Assembly (NCBI GenBank): GCA_017640485.1
Contig: JAEPQP010000004.1
Span: forward strand, 1-54,742
DNA length: 54,742 nt
Source: Phycisphaerales bacterium
GTDB taxonomy: Bacteria; Planctomycetota; Phycisphaerae; Phycisphaerales; UBA1924
Direction: 5' to 3'
The position numbers and the translations under genes are program-made. The first letter of the stretch is position 1. Each line of letters begins with the position of its first letter. Below the pieces are notes generated by a model that did no database searches, was not told the DNA's origin, and saw nothing but the letters and a program-made list of their open reading frames with translations. This document shows, piece by piece, positions 6,246 to 14,303 of the stretch.

Positions 6246-6779
6246 ATGCGGAATGACGCGATCAGAGTGTTTCTGGCTGCAGGCGTACTGGGTGCGATTA
6301 CTCTGAGTGCGGGATGCAACCGTGTGGTCAGTATCCGCGAGGAAGTGACGGAGGCGGATGATGGGATGGTCCGTCCAGGGCCGTTTGCTCCATCAGAGAT
6401 GCGGATTCATCCGCTGACGCATGTGGAATCGGTGGGGGATGTGAAGCGGATCGTGCTGCACATGGAGCTCCGCGATGGGTGGGGCGACACGGTCAAGGGC
6501 ATCGGCGCGATGAGCATTCAGCTCGGACGATCTGGATCGGCGTCGATCGGTCAGAGCGGGACACGCTGGGACATTGATCTGCGTGACTTTGAGACCAATG
6601 TTTCCTACTTTGATTCGGTGACGCGGACCTACCGGTTTGTGCTTTCGGGGCTCCCCGATTGGTTCACGGCTGATGGGCGCGGGCGGTTGCGGGTGCAGTA
6701 CCGGACCGGTCGGACTGATGGCTCGATCGAATCGATGCAGGACGACTTCCAGCTGCTTGACATCAAGAACGAGGGCTGA
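6246..6779 (+). CDS. predicted lipoprotein of unknown function, linked to the phage-derived block
   Basis: The 177-residue protein has a signal peptide ending in the lipobox LSAGC (Cys near residue 24). The mature part looks beta-rich (RIVLHMELRDGWGDTVKG, TYRFVLSGLPDWF, RLRVQYRTG). A C2-like or immunoglobulin-like fold is possible but not shown. It starts 8 bases after the holin-like gene with GGAG close to the ATG, so it is probably on the same transcript. It may be a host gene at the right edge of the phage-derived block or a lysis-related lipoprotein. It ends convergently with the amidohydrolase gene. Confidence 0.65.
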   Translation: MRNDAIRVFLAAGVLGAITLSAGCNRVVSIREEVTEADDGMVRPGPFAPSEMRIHPLTHVESVGDVKRIVLHMELRDGWGDTVKGIGAMSIQLGRSGSASIGQSGTRWDIDLRDFETNVSYFDSVTRTYRFVLSGLPDWFTADGRGRLRVQYRTGRTDGSIESMQDDFQLLDIKNEG

Positions 6780-6796
6780 GTCTGGTTCTTGGATGA

Positions 6797-8068
6797 TCAG
6801 TCGATCATGTTGAGCTGGCGGTATTTTTCGCGGTAAGTGTCGCGGAGTTCGGTTTGTTTGTTAGTGAGATCGATCGAGCGGCCTTGGATGTAGGCTGCTT
6901 CGACGAGGGTGGTGGTTTCGAGGATGTTGCCATCGGTGACGATGAGGGTGGCGTATTTACCGGGTTCGATGGAACCGATGAGGTGATCGACGCCGAGGAT
7001 CTGCGCGGCTCCGAGAGTGATGCCGTGGAGTGCGGCTTCTTGGGAGAGCCCGTGGGCGACGGCGATCGCGGCGGCGTCGGGGAGGTTGCGTTCGTGTCCG
7101 AAGCGGGAGGACATGGTGAGTGACCAGCGGACGCCGGCGTCGTTGAGTTTCTTTGGGAGGGTGTAGCGCGCGTCGTAGGGCGCGTCGGCTCGTTTGGGGA
7201 AGGTGTAGGTGCCTCCGATGATGACGGGGGTGTTGGTAGAGGTGAGCAGGTCGGTGCAGAGGTATGCGTCGCGGCCGCCGACGATGATTGGTTTGAGGTT
7301 GTGCTTGAGCGCCCAGTTGATGGATTTGGTGATCTGCTCGTAGGTGTTGGCTCGCATGAAGACCGGATTCTGTTCGTTGTTGTCGCTCTGGTCTGGGAGG
7401 ACGGTGGTGATGGCTTCGAGGCGTTGATCGATCTCGTTGTGGGCTTGGGAGTACGCGAGCGCCTGGGCGAAGATCTTGTCGAGTCGATCGATGTTGTTGT
7501 CGTTGAGCGAGATGATGAGTCCCGCGTCGCGGGAGATCGCGAGGTCTTCGGTGGTCCATCCGTCTGTCGAAATAACCGATGCGCGGCCTGGGATAGTTCC
7601 TCCGGTTACGGCGACGCCTGCGGTGAGGATCCCGTTGGTCCGAGCGACTGGGATGACGGTGGAGTCCGGGTTGACGGCGACATACGCGCGGACTTCAGGG
7701 GTCATGTCTCCGACTTCGTTGTGGTCGCGGGTGGCGCGGACGGCGGAGACTTCCTCGAGACCCAGAATGGTGACGGAATCGATGAGTCCTGGATAGATGT
7801 GCTTACCGCTTAGATCGATGATCTGCGTGTTCTCGGAGAGTGAGATCCGGGGCATGATCTCGTCGGCTCTCCCGACCATTCCGATCTTGCCTTCGTTGAT
7901 CGAGACCAGGGCGTTCTCGATGGTTTCGCCTGAGATTGTGTGGGCTGTGGCGCCGACGAGGATCACAGGATTCTCCTGCGGCGGAGCGGAGGGTGCGAGG
8001 TCCTGCGCGTGAGCGATTGCGGAGATTGAAACGGTGCATGCTGCGGCGAATGTTGTGATGCGGTTCAT
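6797..8068 (-). CDS. exported amidohydrolase-fold protein lacking the HxH metal motif
   Basis: The mature start is taken as MNRITTF (8068), which gives a clean signal peptide ending AIAHAQ and a 423-residue protein. The fold is imidazolonepropionase-like amidohydrolase: NPVILVGATAHTISGETIENALVSI at the N-terminus, GKHIYPGLID at residues 89-97, and a C-terminal ILGVD..IGSIEPGKYATLIV segment. In active members PGLID is followed by xHxH; here it reads S-V-T. The expected catalytic His/Asp pattern later in the chain is also unclear. It lies 56 bases downstream of the bimodular amidohydrolase gene in the same direction, so the two probably act together in the periplasm. It may be a pseudoenzyme or use an altered site. 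Confidence 0.85.
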   Translation of the reverse strand: MNRITTFAAACTVSISAIAHAQDLAPSAPPQENPVILVGATAHTISGETIENALVSINEGKIGMVGRADEIMPRISLSENTQIIDLSGKHIYPGLIDSVTILGLEEVSAVRATRDHNEVGDMTPEVRAYVAVNPDSTVIPVARTNGILTAGVAVTGGTIPGRASVISTDGWTTEDLAISRDAGLIISLNDNNIDRLDKIFAQALAYSQAHNEIDQRLEAITTVLPDQSDNNEQNPVFMRANTYEQITKSINWALKHNLKPIIVGGRDAYLCTDLLTSTNTPVIIGGTYTFPKRADAPYDARYTLPKKLNDAGVRWSLTMSSRFGHERNLPDAAAIAVAHGLSQEAALHGITLGAAQILGVDHLIGSIEPGKYATLIVTDGNILETTTLVEAAYIQGRSIDLTNKQTELRDTYREKYRQLNMID

Positions 8069-8124
8069 GGTGTGTGCTTTCTGATCAATGGTTTCGGCTG
8101 ATGATGTGAAGAGATGCTGGAGGT

Positions 8125-11100
8125 TTAGTAGTCGGTGCTCCATGCTGGGAGGAGCTGGCTGCAGCCGCAGTCGCCGCGGAGGTCTTGGTGGAAGTTCAGA
8201 TGATCGTGATCGTGGCTGTGGTCGTGGTTGTGTTCATGATCGTGTTCGTCCTTGTCGGACTTGATCTTTGGTTTGCCGTCGGTGAGGACGAGCTGGATCA
8301 GTCGGGTGCGTTCGGTGTCGTTTGCCACTCGGAGCTTCTGGTCGTCTTCGAGCGAGAAGTATCGGCGTCCATCGACATAGGTTGCTTCGCATCGGGAGAG
8401 TGACGAGAGTGGTGATCCGGACCAGATGACGAGGTCCGCGTCTTTCCCGGCTTCGAGGGTTCCGACGCGATCGATGATGTCGAGCTGGATCGCGGGGTTG
8501 GTGGTCACAAACGCGAGCGCGTCTTGCTGGCTCATTTCGATCCCCGATGCTCTCGCGTACTTGAGTGCTTTGGCGGCTTCGACATGCATGCGCCGAGCGA
8601 CATCATCGGAGTCGGAGTTGAATGAAGTCAGGAGCCCGACTTCGTGGTTGATGGGTCCGGCGTAGGGGATCGCGTCGGTGACTTCGACTTTGTAGGCCCA
8701 CCAGTCTGAGAAGATGGATGCGCCGATGGCGTGTTCCTTGACGATCTCGGCGACCTTGTAGGTCTCAAGGCCGTGCTGGAAGGTACCGATCTTGAATCCG
8801 AACTCTTCGGCGAGGCGGCAGAGCATCAGGATCTCGTCTTGGCGGTAGGAGTGGCAGTGGATCAAGCGTTCGCCGGCGAGGATCTCGGCGAGGGCTTCGA
8901 GTTCGAGGTCGGTGTCTCCGGCGGCGGTTTTCATTCCACGCTCGGCGTACTCACGGGCTTTGGTGAAGCGGTCGCGCATGATGGTCTCGACGCCGAGTCT
9001 GGTTTGTGGATAGCGGGTGGTGTTGCGATCTCCCCAGTTGGATTGTTTGACATTCTCACCGAGCGCGAACTTGATGCCGGGTTTGGCGTCTTCCATGTAC
9101 ATGTCCTGAGGCTTGGCGGATCCCCAGCGGAGTTTGACGGTTTTGGATTGTCCTCCGATGGGGTTTGCGGAGCCGTGGAGGAGGAGGGAGGTGGTGAGCC
9201 CGCCTGCGAGTTCGCGGTAGAACCCGATGTATCCGGGATCGAGCGAGTCTTCGATGCGGACTTCGGAGGTCACGGCTTGTCCGGTTTCGTTGACTCCGAA
9301 TCGGAAGAGTCCCGTGTGGGAGTGTGCGTCGATGAGACCCGGGGTGACATGCTTGCCTTGCGCGTCGATGGTGTGATCGACAGCGATGCGTGGGTATCCC
9401 CCGGTCCCGACGGAGTGGATCTTCCCATTGCGGATGATGATCCATGCGTCCTCGAGGATGCCGTCGTCGGACTGGGTCCAGATGGTTGCGTTGGTGATCA
9501 GCACGGAATCTTGTGGTGGGATTTCGGAGAGTGCGTACGGCCCGAATGGTGCGGGGGGAAGATCGGGGAGTTGATCGTCCGCGTCGTCTTCTTTTTCGTC
9601 CTCTGATTTGGTTGCGGTGACTTCGAACGCGGCTCCGTCTGCGCGGGTGCCGAGCCCCATCATCATGTCGTCATCGTTGGGCGCGGTCAGCGCGATGGAG
9701 AAATCACCCTCCATGCCGAAAGGGGTGTGATCGAAGGTGAAGTTGAGGGTCTTGTTCTTGATCTCGGATGATGACGCGGTCTGGGTGATGTCGTCGTCCC
9801 CTTCGACGTGCTCGATGATCGTGACCTTGTCCTTCGTGACTTTGAAGGTCAGGTTGAACTCATTTGCGAGTGTTGCGTCCCATGAGCCTTTGAAGGTGCT
9901 CATCGTTGTCTGCGGCTCGGTCGGGACGGCGGTCCATTGGACGAGGGTGTTGTCGGGCGCGATGGAGGTTCCCTTGAGCGATCCGTCGGGGAGGATGGTC
10001 GCGGAGGAGACATACGCGCCGACTTCGTCTTCTTCGTAATCGACGGTGAAGGAGATGGAATCCTTGGTCGCGGCGAACTTGCTTGCTTTGGTGGATGAAC
10101 CCTCGGTGTGCTCCGTGATGGTCAGTGAGTCATCCTCGATGATCATGTTGATCGAGAAGCCCGACTCAGTGATGGTGACTTTCCAAGTCCCATCGAAGGT
10201 GGTGTTGGCCGGGTCGTTGATGTGGTGCTCTCGGCCGTCGATCCAAGTTTCGAGAATCTTGGCTTTGGCGTCTGGATCAAAGAGGTCGTCGGAGGTGACG
10301 ACGAGGTTGGCGATATTGCCTTTCTTGATCTCGCCTTGGTTGTCGAGTTCGAGGATCTGCGCGGGATTGGTGGTGAGCATCGCGAGTGCGTCGCTTGCTG
10401 GGAGTCCCTTCTTGATCGCGGTCTTGAGGTTGCTGAAGAATTTTTCGTCCTTGCGGAGTTTGCTGGTCGTGAGCGCCACGGTGAGTCCGGAGTTGCTGAG
10501 CCAGCGGGCGTTTGCTGGGGCGCGTTCCCAGTGCTGGAGAGCCGCGAGCGAGACGGAGTCCGCGTCGTCCACGGTCCAGACATCGGGGTCGTCCGGGAAG
10601 GTCAGCGGGGTGACAACCGGGAATCCCATGGAAATGAGGGCTTGGAGCCTGCGGTGCTCGGTTCCGGCGCCGATGATGACGAGATCCTTGTGTCCGAACT
10701 CCTGAGCGAGTTTCCCGGCGAGGTTGGCTTCGAGTTCATGCGAGGTGTCGTAGAAAAGGGTGGTGGCCTTCGGGGTGATGTGTGCGAGGCATGATGGCCC
10801 GGCGTCTTTCCGATCGAGTGATTCTGCATCTCGGAACGACTGGCGCATCAGCGAGATCACGCCCATGTGGCTGGTGGGGTAGGTGCCCGCTTGCCAGTTG
10901 CTGCGATCGAAACCGAGCATCTGCCCTGCTTGGTGCTGGTACACGGGCGGGGTTCCGAGCGATGGGTCGGGGAGATCCGACGCGGTCGAGACAGTCGCGG
11001 TCCAGCCTCGGAAGACTCCGGAGTCTGGCGCGATCATCGCGGTGGTGAATCCCATCTCGCGGAGCGATTTGGCTTTGGAGTCTGGGAGGCCCGGTCCGGA

Positions 11101-11505
11101 GAGGACATCGCGCTGCGGCGTGACCAGCGAGTTCCAGTGGACACCTGCGGAGGTTGGGTCGATCTCCGGGGCATCGACCTCAACGAACGCATCGATGAAC
11201 CCGGCGTAGATGTGCTGATCTGGATCGAGTTGGTGGATCTGGTATCCGGGTTTGATGCGGATGGTGTCGGCGGACTTGAACACGCCGACGATGGTGCCGT
11301 TCTCAATAAGGATCGCGGGATTGGATTCGGAGTCGTAGGTCTCGGTCGGTGACAGGTGGATGGTCGCGCCGATGAGGATGTGGCTCGAGGGTCGATCAAC
11401 CGCCATGCCGTTGGGACGCGGTGCGAGCGGGTCGGCAGCGCTGGTGGCGAGTGTTGAGGTCAGGGCGATAGCGGTGAGTGTGAGCGCGGCGGATACTGAT
11501 TTCAT
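8125..11505 (-). CDS. exported bimodular amidohydrolase (one degenerate, one intact module) with His-rich tail
   Basis: The start is ATG 11505, with AAGGAG 9 bases upstream, giving 1126 residues with a signal peptide (MKSVSAALTLTAIALTS). Module 1 (about 45-450) keeps the fold but reads AGFID-AFV at 101-108 instead of HxH. A linker of two similar beta-rich repeats (about 450-650: FDGTWKVTI..., FKGSWDATL...) follows. Module 2 (about 670-1080) has VTPGLIDAHSH, the intact metal motif near residue 726, and a typical end (AGKDADLVIWSGSPL). The C-terminus has eight His in a 16-residue E/D/H/N/S tract (about 1087-1102), then DCGC. The substrate is unknown; the family includes cyclic-amide and peptide hydrolases. 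Confidence 0.9.
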   Translation of the reverse strand: MKSVSAALTLTAIALTSTLATSAADPLAPRPNGMAVDRPSSHILIGATIHLSPTETYDSESNPAILIENGTIVGVFKSADTIRIKPGYQIHQLDPDQHIYAGFIDAFVEVDAPEIDPTSAGVHWNSLVTPQRDVLSGPGLPDSKAKSLREMGFTTAMIAPDSGVFRGWTATVSTASDLPDPSLGTPPVYQHQAGQMLGFDRSNWQAGTYPTSHMGVISLMRQSFRDAESLDRKDAGPSCLAHITPKATTLFYDTSHELEANLAGKLAQEFGHKDLVIIGAGTEHRRLQALISMGFPVVTPLTFPDDPDVWTVDDADSVSLAALQHWERAPANARWLSNSGLTVALTTSKLRKDEKFFSNLKTAIKKGLPASDALAMLTTNPAQILELDNQGEIKKGNIANLVVTSDDLFDPDAKAKILETWIDGREHHINDPANTTFDGTWKVTITESGFSINMIIEDDSLTITEHTEGSSTKASKFAATKDSISFTVDYEEDEVGAYVSSATILPDGSLKGTSIAPDNTLVQWTAVPTEPQTTMSTFKGSWDATLANEFNLTFKVTKDKVTIIEHVEGDDDITQTASSSEIKNKTLNFTFDHTPFGMEGDFSIALTAPNDDDMMMGLGTRADGAAFEVTATKSEDEKEDDADDQLPDLPPAPFGPYALSEIPPQDSVLITNATIWTQSDDGILEDAWIIIRNGKIHSVGTGGYPRIAVDHTIDAQGKHVTPGLIDAHSHTGLFRFGVNETGQAVTSEVRIEDSLDPGYIGFYRELAGGLTTSLLLHGSANPIGGQSKTVKLRWGSAKPQDMYMEDAKPGIKFALGENVKQSNWGDRNTTRYPQTRLGVETIMRDRFTKAREYAERGMKTAAGDTDLELEALAEILAGERLIHCHSYRQDEILMLCRLAEEFGFKIGTFQHGLETYKVAEIVKEHAIGASIFSDWWAYKVEVTDAIPYAGPINHEVGLLTSFNSDSDDVARRMHVEAAKALKYARASGIEMSQQDALAFVTTNPAIQLDIIDRVGTLEAGKDADLVIWSGSPLSSLSRCEATYVDGRRYFSLEDDQKLRVANDTERTRLIQLVLTDGKPKIKSDKDEHDHEHNHDHSHDHDHLNFHQDLRGDCGCSQLLPAWSTDY

Positions 11506-11582
11506 TGAAAGAGACTCCTTGGGAATCAGATGGTACCAAATCACCCCCCTCGAGTGGCAGAGAATCTGCGGATCGGGGTATG

Positions 11583-11607
11583 AAAAACCCGCTCGGGAGT
11601 GAGCGGG
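11583..11607 (-). terminator. intrinsic terminator of the PEP-CTERM gene
   Basis: On the minus strand CCCGCTC at 11601-11607 pairs with GAGCGGG at 11588-11594 (loop of six), followed by TTTTT at 11587-11583. It ends transcription of 11643-12335 upstream of the amidohydrolase operon. Confidence 0.75.
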
Positions 11608-11642
11608 CTGCGGTTCATTCTGAAAACTGAGTATCGAAGGGT

Positions 11643-12335
11643 TTATCGACGACGGCGGATCGCGGTCAGGGCGCCGAGTCCGAGCAGCGCTGCGGATCCG
11701 GGTGCTGGGATGACCTCGACAACGATCGCGGATTTCGCGAGGAAGTTGCCGGTAGCATCGCGGAGTTCGAGTTCGATGTCGTACTCGCCCAGCGCGTCTG
11801 GATCGAACGCGATGTGTCCCGAAGCATCGATGATGAAGGGGATGGAGGTGCCCCAGAAACCGAATCCGAGGTTCTGGCTGTCACCGCCTGCTGGGGTGGT
11901 GATCAGGTTCGCGGCGAGTGCGTTGGTGATGTCGAGGGTCACGAAGCTCTGTGATCCGAATCCTGAGTCAAAGTCAACGGAGAGGAGGAGTTGGTAGTTG
12001 GTTGGGAGTGCGTCTTGTGGGAGCGCGAATGCGTAGTCGATGTTCCATGTTCCCAAGCCGTCGTTGCCTGGGGATCCGGCGTCGGCGAAGTAGCGGCCGT
12101 TGCCGTCCGTGGTGAGGTCACCGATAAAGCGTTCCTTTGCTTTGAGCCCGATTTCGTGGAGGGAGCCATCGTCGTAGCGAGCGATGTTGAAGTTGGTGTT
12201 CATGTTGCCGTCGCCGTAGGGCATCTCGGCACCGAAGCTGAGGAATGAATCTTCGTTGGTGACGGTGAATCCGCCTGCGGTTGCGTAGCCGGAGGTCAGG
12301 ATAAGCGCACTGATGGCTGCAGTGGTGAGGTTCAT
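11643..12335 (-). CDS. PEP-CTERM-type sorted surface protein
   Basis: The 230-residue protein starts at MNLTTAAIS (12335), with AAAGGGAC upstream. It has a signal peptide, a beta-rich ectodomain and the C-terminal sorting tail IPAPGSAALLGLGALTAIRRRR. That tail (PAPGS, hydrophobic helix, Arg cluster) is the planctomycete form of PEP-CTERM, normally recognised by an exosortase. The ectodomain has no motif I recognise; segments such as NYQLLLSVDFDSGFG and YDIELELRDATGN suggest a beta sandwich. It is divergent from the phosphofructokinase gene and followed by its own terminator. Confidence 0.8.
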   Translation of the reverse strand: MNLTTAAISALILTSGYATAGGFTVTNEDSFLSFGAEMPYGDGNMNTNFNIARYDDGSLHEIGLKAKERFIGDLTTDGNGRYFADAGSPGNDGLGTWNIDYAFALPQDALPTNYQLLLSVDFDSGFGSQSFVTLDITNALAANLITTPAGGDSQNLGFGFWGTSIPFIIDASGHIAFDPDALGEYDIELELRDATGNFLAKSAIVVEVIPAPGSAALLGLGALTAIRRRR

Positions 12336-12517
12336 TATTTGTCCCTTTCTGGGGTTCTCTCTGTTCTCAAATCTCTCTGCCCGCGTCCGGGCGTCTCGTA
12401 GACAGAGTGTATACGAGATTCGAACTGGACTGCATGAAAATCTCATGAAATCGGGTCTGAATTGTCGGTTCTGCCTCGCTACCGTCTGGGCTTACCCATA
12501 CACGCAGGAGCGAGCAC

Positions 12518-13774
12518 ATGGCGGATCTCATCAAAGGAAACGCGGTCATCGGTCAATCCGGTGGTCCCACAGCGGTCATCAACCAGTCGCTCGTCGGCGT
12601 GATCGAGGGGCTCCGCTCGCAGGGCGCTGGAACCAGCGGGAACCCCATCAAGAAGGTTCTCGGGATGCGCCACGGCGTGACGGGGCTGATCAATGACGAT
12701 CTCTATGACCTGACCGATTACCCGCATGATCGATTGCAGATCCTCGCGCAGACTCCGAGTGCCGGACTGGGATCCACACGCGATAAACCAGACGCGGCGT
12801 ACTGCGAGAAGATCTTCGAGGCGTGTCAGAAGCATGACATCCGGTACTTCTTCTATATCGGTGGGAATGATTCGAGCGACACCTGCCGGATCGTGAACGA
12901 GCTGTCCAACGAGAAGGGCTATGAGCTCCGCTGCTTCCATATTCCCAAGACTGTGGACAACGACCTGATGATCAACGACCACACGCCGGGCTTCCCGAGC
13001 GCGGCGAGGTTTGTTGCCAAGGCGTGTATGGCGGACTTCCTCGACAACATCTCACTTCCCGGGATCAAGATCAATGTGATCATGGGGCGTCACGCGGGCT
13101 TCCTCACGGCGGCGTCGGCGCTGGCGCGCCGTGATGATCGTTATGAGCACGAGGGGGCTTCGACCGATGGGCCTCAGCTGATTTATCTACCCGAGGTGCC
13201 GTTTGAAACCGAGCGGTTTGTGGATGATGTCGCGACGATCTTTGATCGTCACGGGCGCTGCCACATCGCGGTCTCGGAAGGGATTGCTGATAAAGACGGC
13301 AACTCGATTGGTGGTCAGCTGATTAAAGACGGCCAGACCGATGCGCATGGCAATGTCCAGCTCTCGGGATCGGGCGCGCTGGGTGACGCGCTCTCGGATC
13401 TGCTCAAGAACCGTCTCAAACCAGTCGGGGGCAAGCAGGTCCGCGTTCGCGCCGATACCTTCGGGTATGTCCAGCGCTGTTTCCCGGACCAATCTCCAGT
13501 CGATATGAAAGAAGCACGCGGCGTTGGTCGCTACGCGGCGCGGCTCGCGACGAGCGGTGATCTGGATGGATCGGTCGCGATCATCCGGACCAGCCCGATC
13601 GGAGAGGGACAGCCGTACGCGTGCAAGTACGAGCGGATCGAGCTGCGTGATGTTGCCGCGAAGACCAAGCATATGCCTGAGGAGTTCATCCAGGGTCACA
13701 ACAATGTGAGCCAGAAGTTCTTGGACTACTGCAGGCCGCTGGTTGGTGATCTGCCGTTGTACGAGCGGATCTGA
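12518..13774 (+). CDS. 6-phosphofructokinase, probably pyrophosphate-dependent
   Basis: The 418-residue PfkA-family enzyme converts fructose 6-phosphate to the 1,6-bisphosphate in glycolysis. Visible marks are the GQSGGPTAVIN loop, YIGGNDSSDT at 113-122, PKTVDND at 143-149 and the MGRHAGFL substrate segment. ATP enzymes have GGDGS and PGTIDND. An Asp at the second variable position (GGxD) and Lys in PKTxDND mark the PPi-dependent type. GGND in place of GGDD is a further small deviation. The ATG at 12518 follows CAGGAG. It is a stand-alone gene, divergent from the PEP-CTERM gene. Confidence 0.88.
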   Translation: MADLIKGNAVIGQSGGPTAVINQSLVGVIEGLRSQGAGTSGNPIKKVLGMRHGVTGLINDDLYDLTDYPHDRLQILAQTPSAGLGSTRDKPDAAYCEKIFEACQKHDIRYFFYIGGNDSSDTCRIVNELSNEKGYELRCFHIPKTVDNDLMINDHTPGFPSAARFVAKACMADFLDNISLPGIKINVIMGRHAGFLTAASALARRDDRYEHEGASTDGPQLIYLPEVPFETERFVDDVATIFDRHGRCHIAVSEGIADKDGNSIGGQLIKDGQTDAHGNVQLSGSGALGDALSDLLKNRLKPVGGKQVRVRADTFGYVQRCFPDQSPVDMKEARGVGRYAARLATSGDLDGSVAIIRTSPIGEGQPYACKYERIELRDVAAKTKHMPEEFIQGHNNVSQKFLDYCRPLVGDLPLYERI

Positions 13775-13800
13775 TCACCCACGCATCTCATTCGCGCGAC

Positions 13801-14094
13801 TCATTCTCGCATGAGGGCAACGTTATATGGCTGCACGCGTGTGTTGAAGACCCCGGCAATCACCGCAGGGTCTGTATTGGCGATCTCTTGAGCTGAGTTC
13901 AGGTCTGGCGCTTCAAAGACCAGGATCCCGGTATGGGGTGGAGTTTGCGTCCGTCCGGCGAGGATGAGTGTGCCGTTGGAGTGGAGCTGCTTGTAGTACT
14001 CAAAGTGCGCCATCGCTGCTTTGGATTCTTCTGGTGTTGGATCGTCGGGCATCCCTTCGCGGGATGGAGTAAGGAAGCAGATGAACTGGTGCAT
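13801..14094 (-). CDS. YciI-family protein
   Basis: The 97 residues read as a ferredoxin-like YciI/YCII domain: MHQFICFLTPSRE, a MAHFEYYKQLHSNGTLILAG helix-turn-strand, TGILVFEAPDLNSAQEIANTDPAVIAGVF and a closing strand ending QPYNVAL. The family has a conserved His/Asp pair and is poorly defined functionally (one member is a dehydrochlorinase). It is a monocistronic-looking gene ending convergently with phosphofructokinase. Confidence 0.85.
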   Translation of the reverse strand: MHQFICFLTPSREGMPDDPTPEESKAAMAHFEYYKQLHSNGTLILAGRTQTPPHTGILVFEAPDLNSAQEIANTDPAVIAGVFNTRVQPYNVALMRE

Positions 14095-14303
14095 AGCAAA
14101 TGCTATCGGTGTTCTGAGGAGAATGTGCCGTCTTTGCAGATAGAAGCGGTGTTATCACACCAAATGAGGTCTTGGTGCAGGATCAGGATCCGCTCGCGCC
14201 GTCGTGTCAAAACTACGAAGTCTGAGGCACTACAGGCCTATTTTTGTAGATGATTCGTGATTCTTCAGGTATATTGGACTGCGGGGGTCTCAGGAGTATT
14301 CGC

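Noticed and set aside
3672-6779. Complete prophage or gene transfer agent
   Set aside because: No terminase, portal, head protease, tail fibre, integrase or att repeat is visible. Only a structural remnant can be supported.
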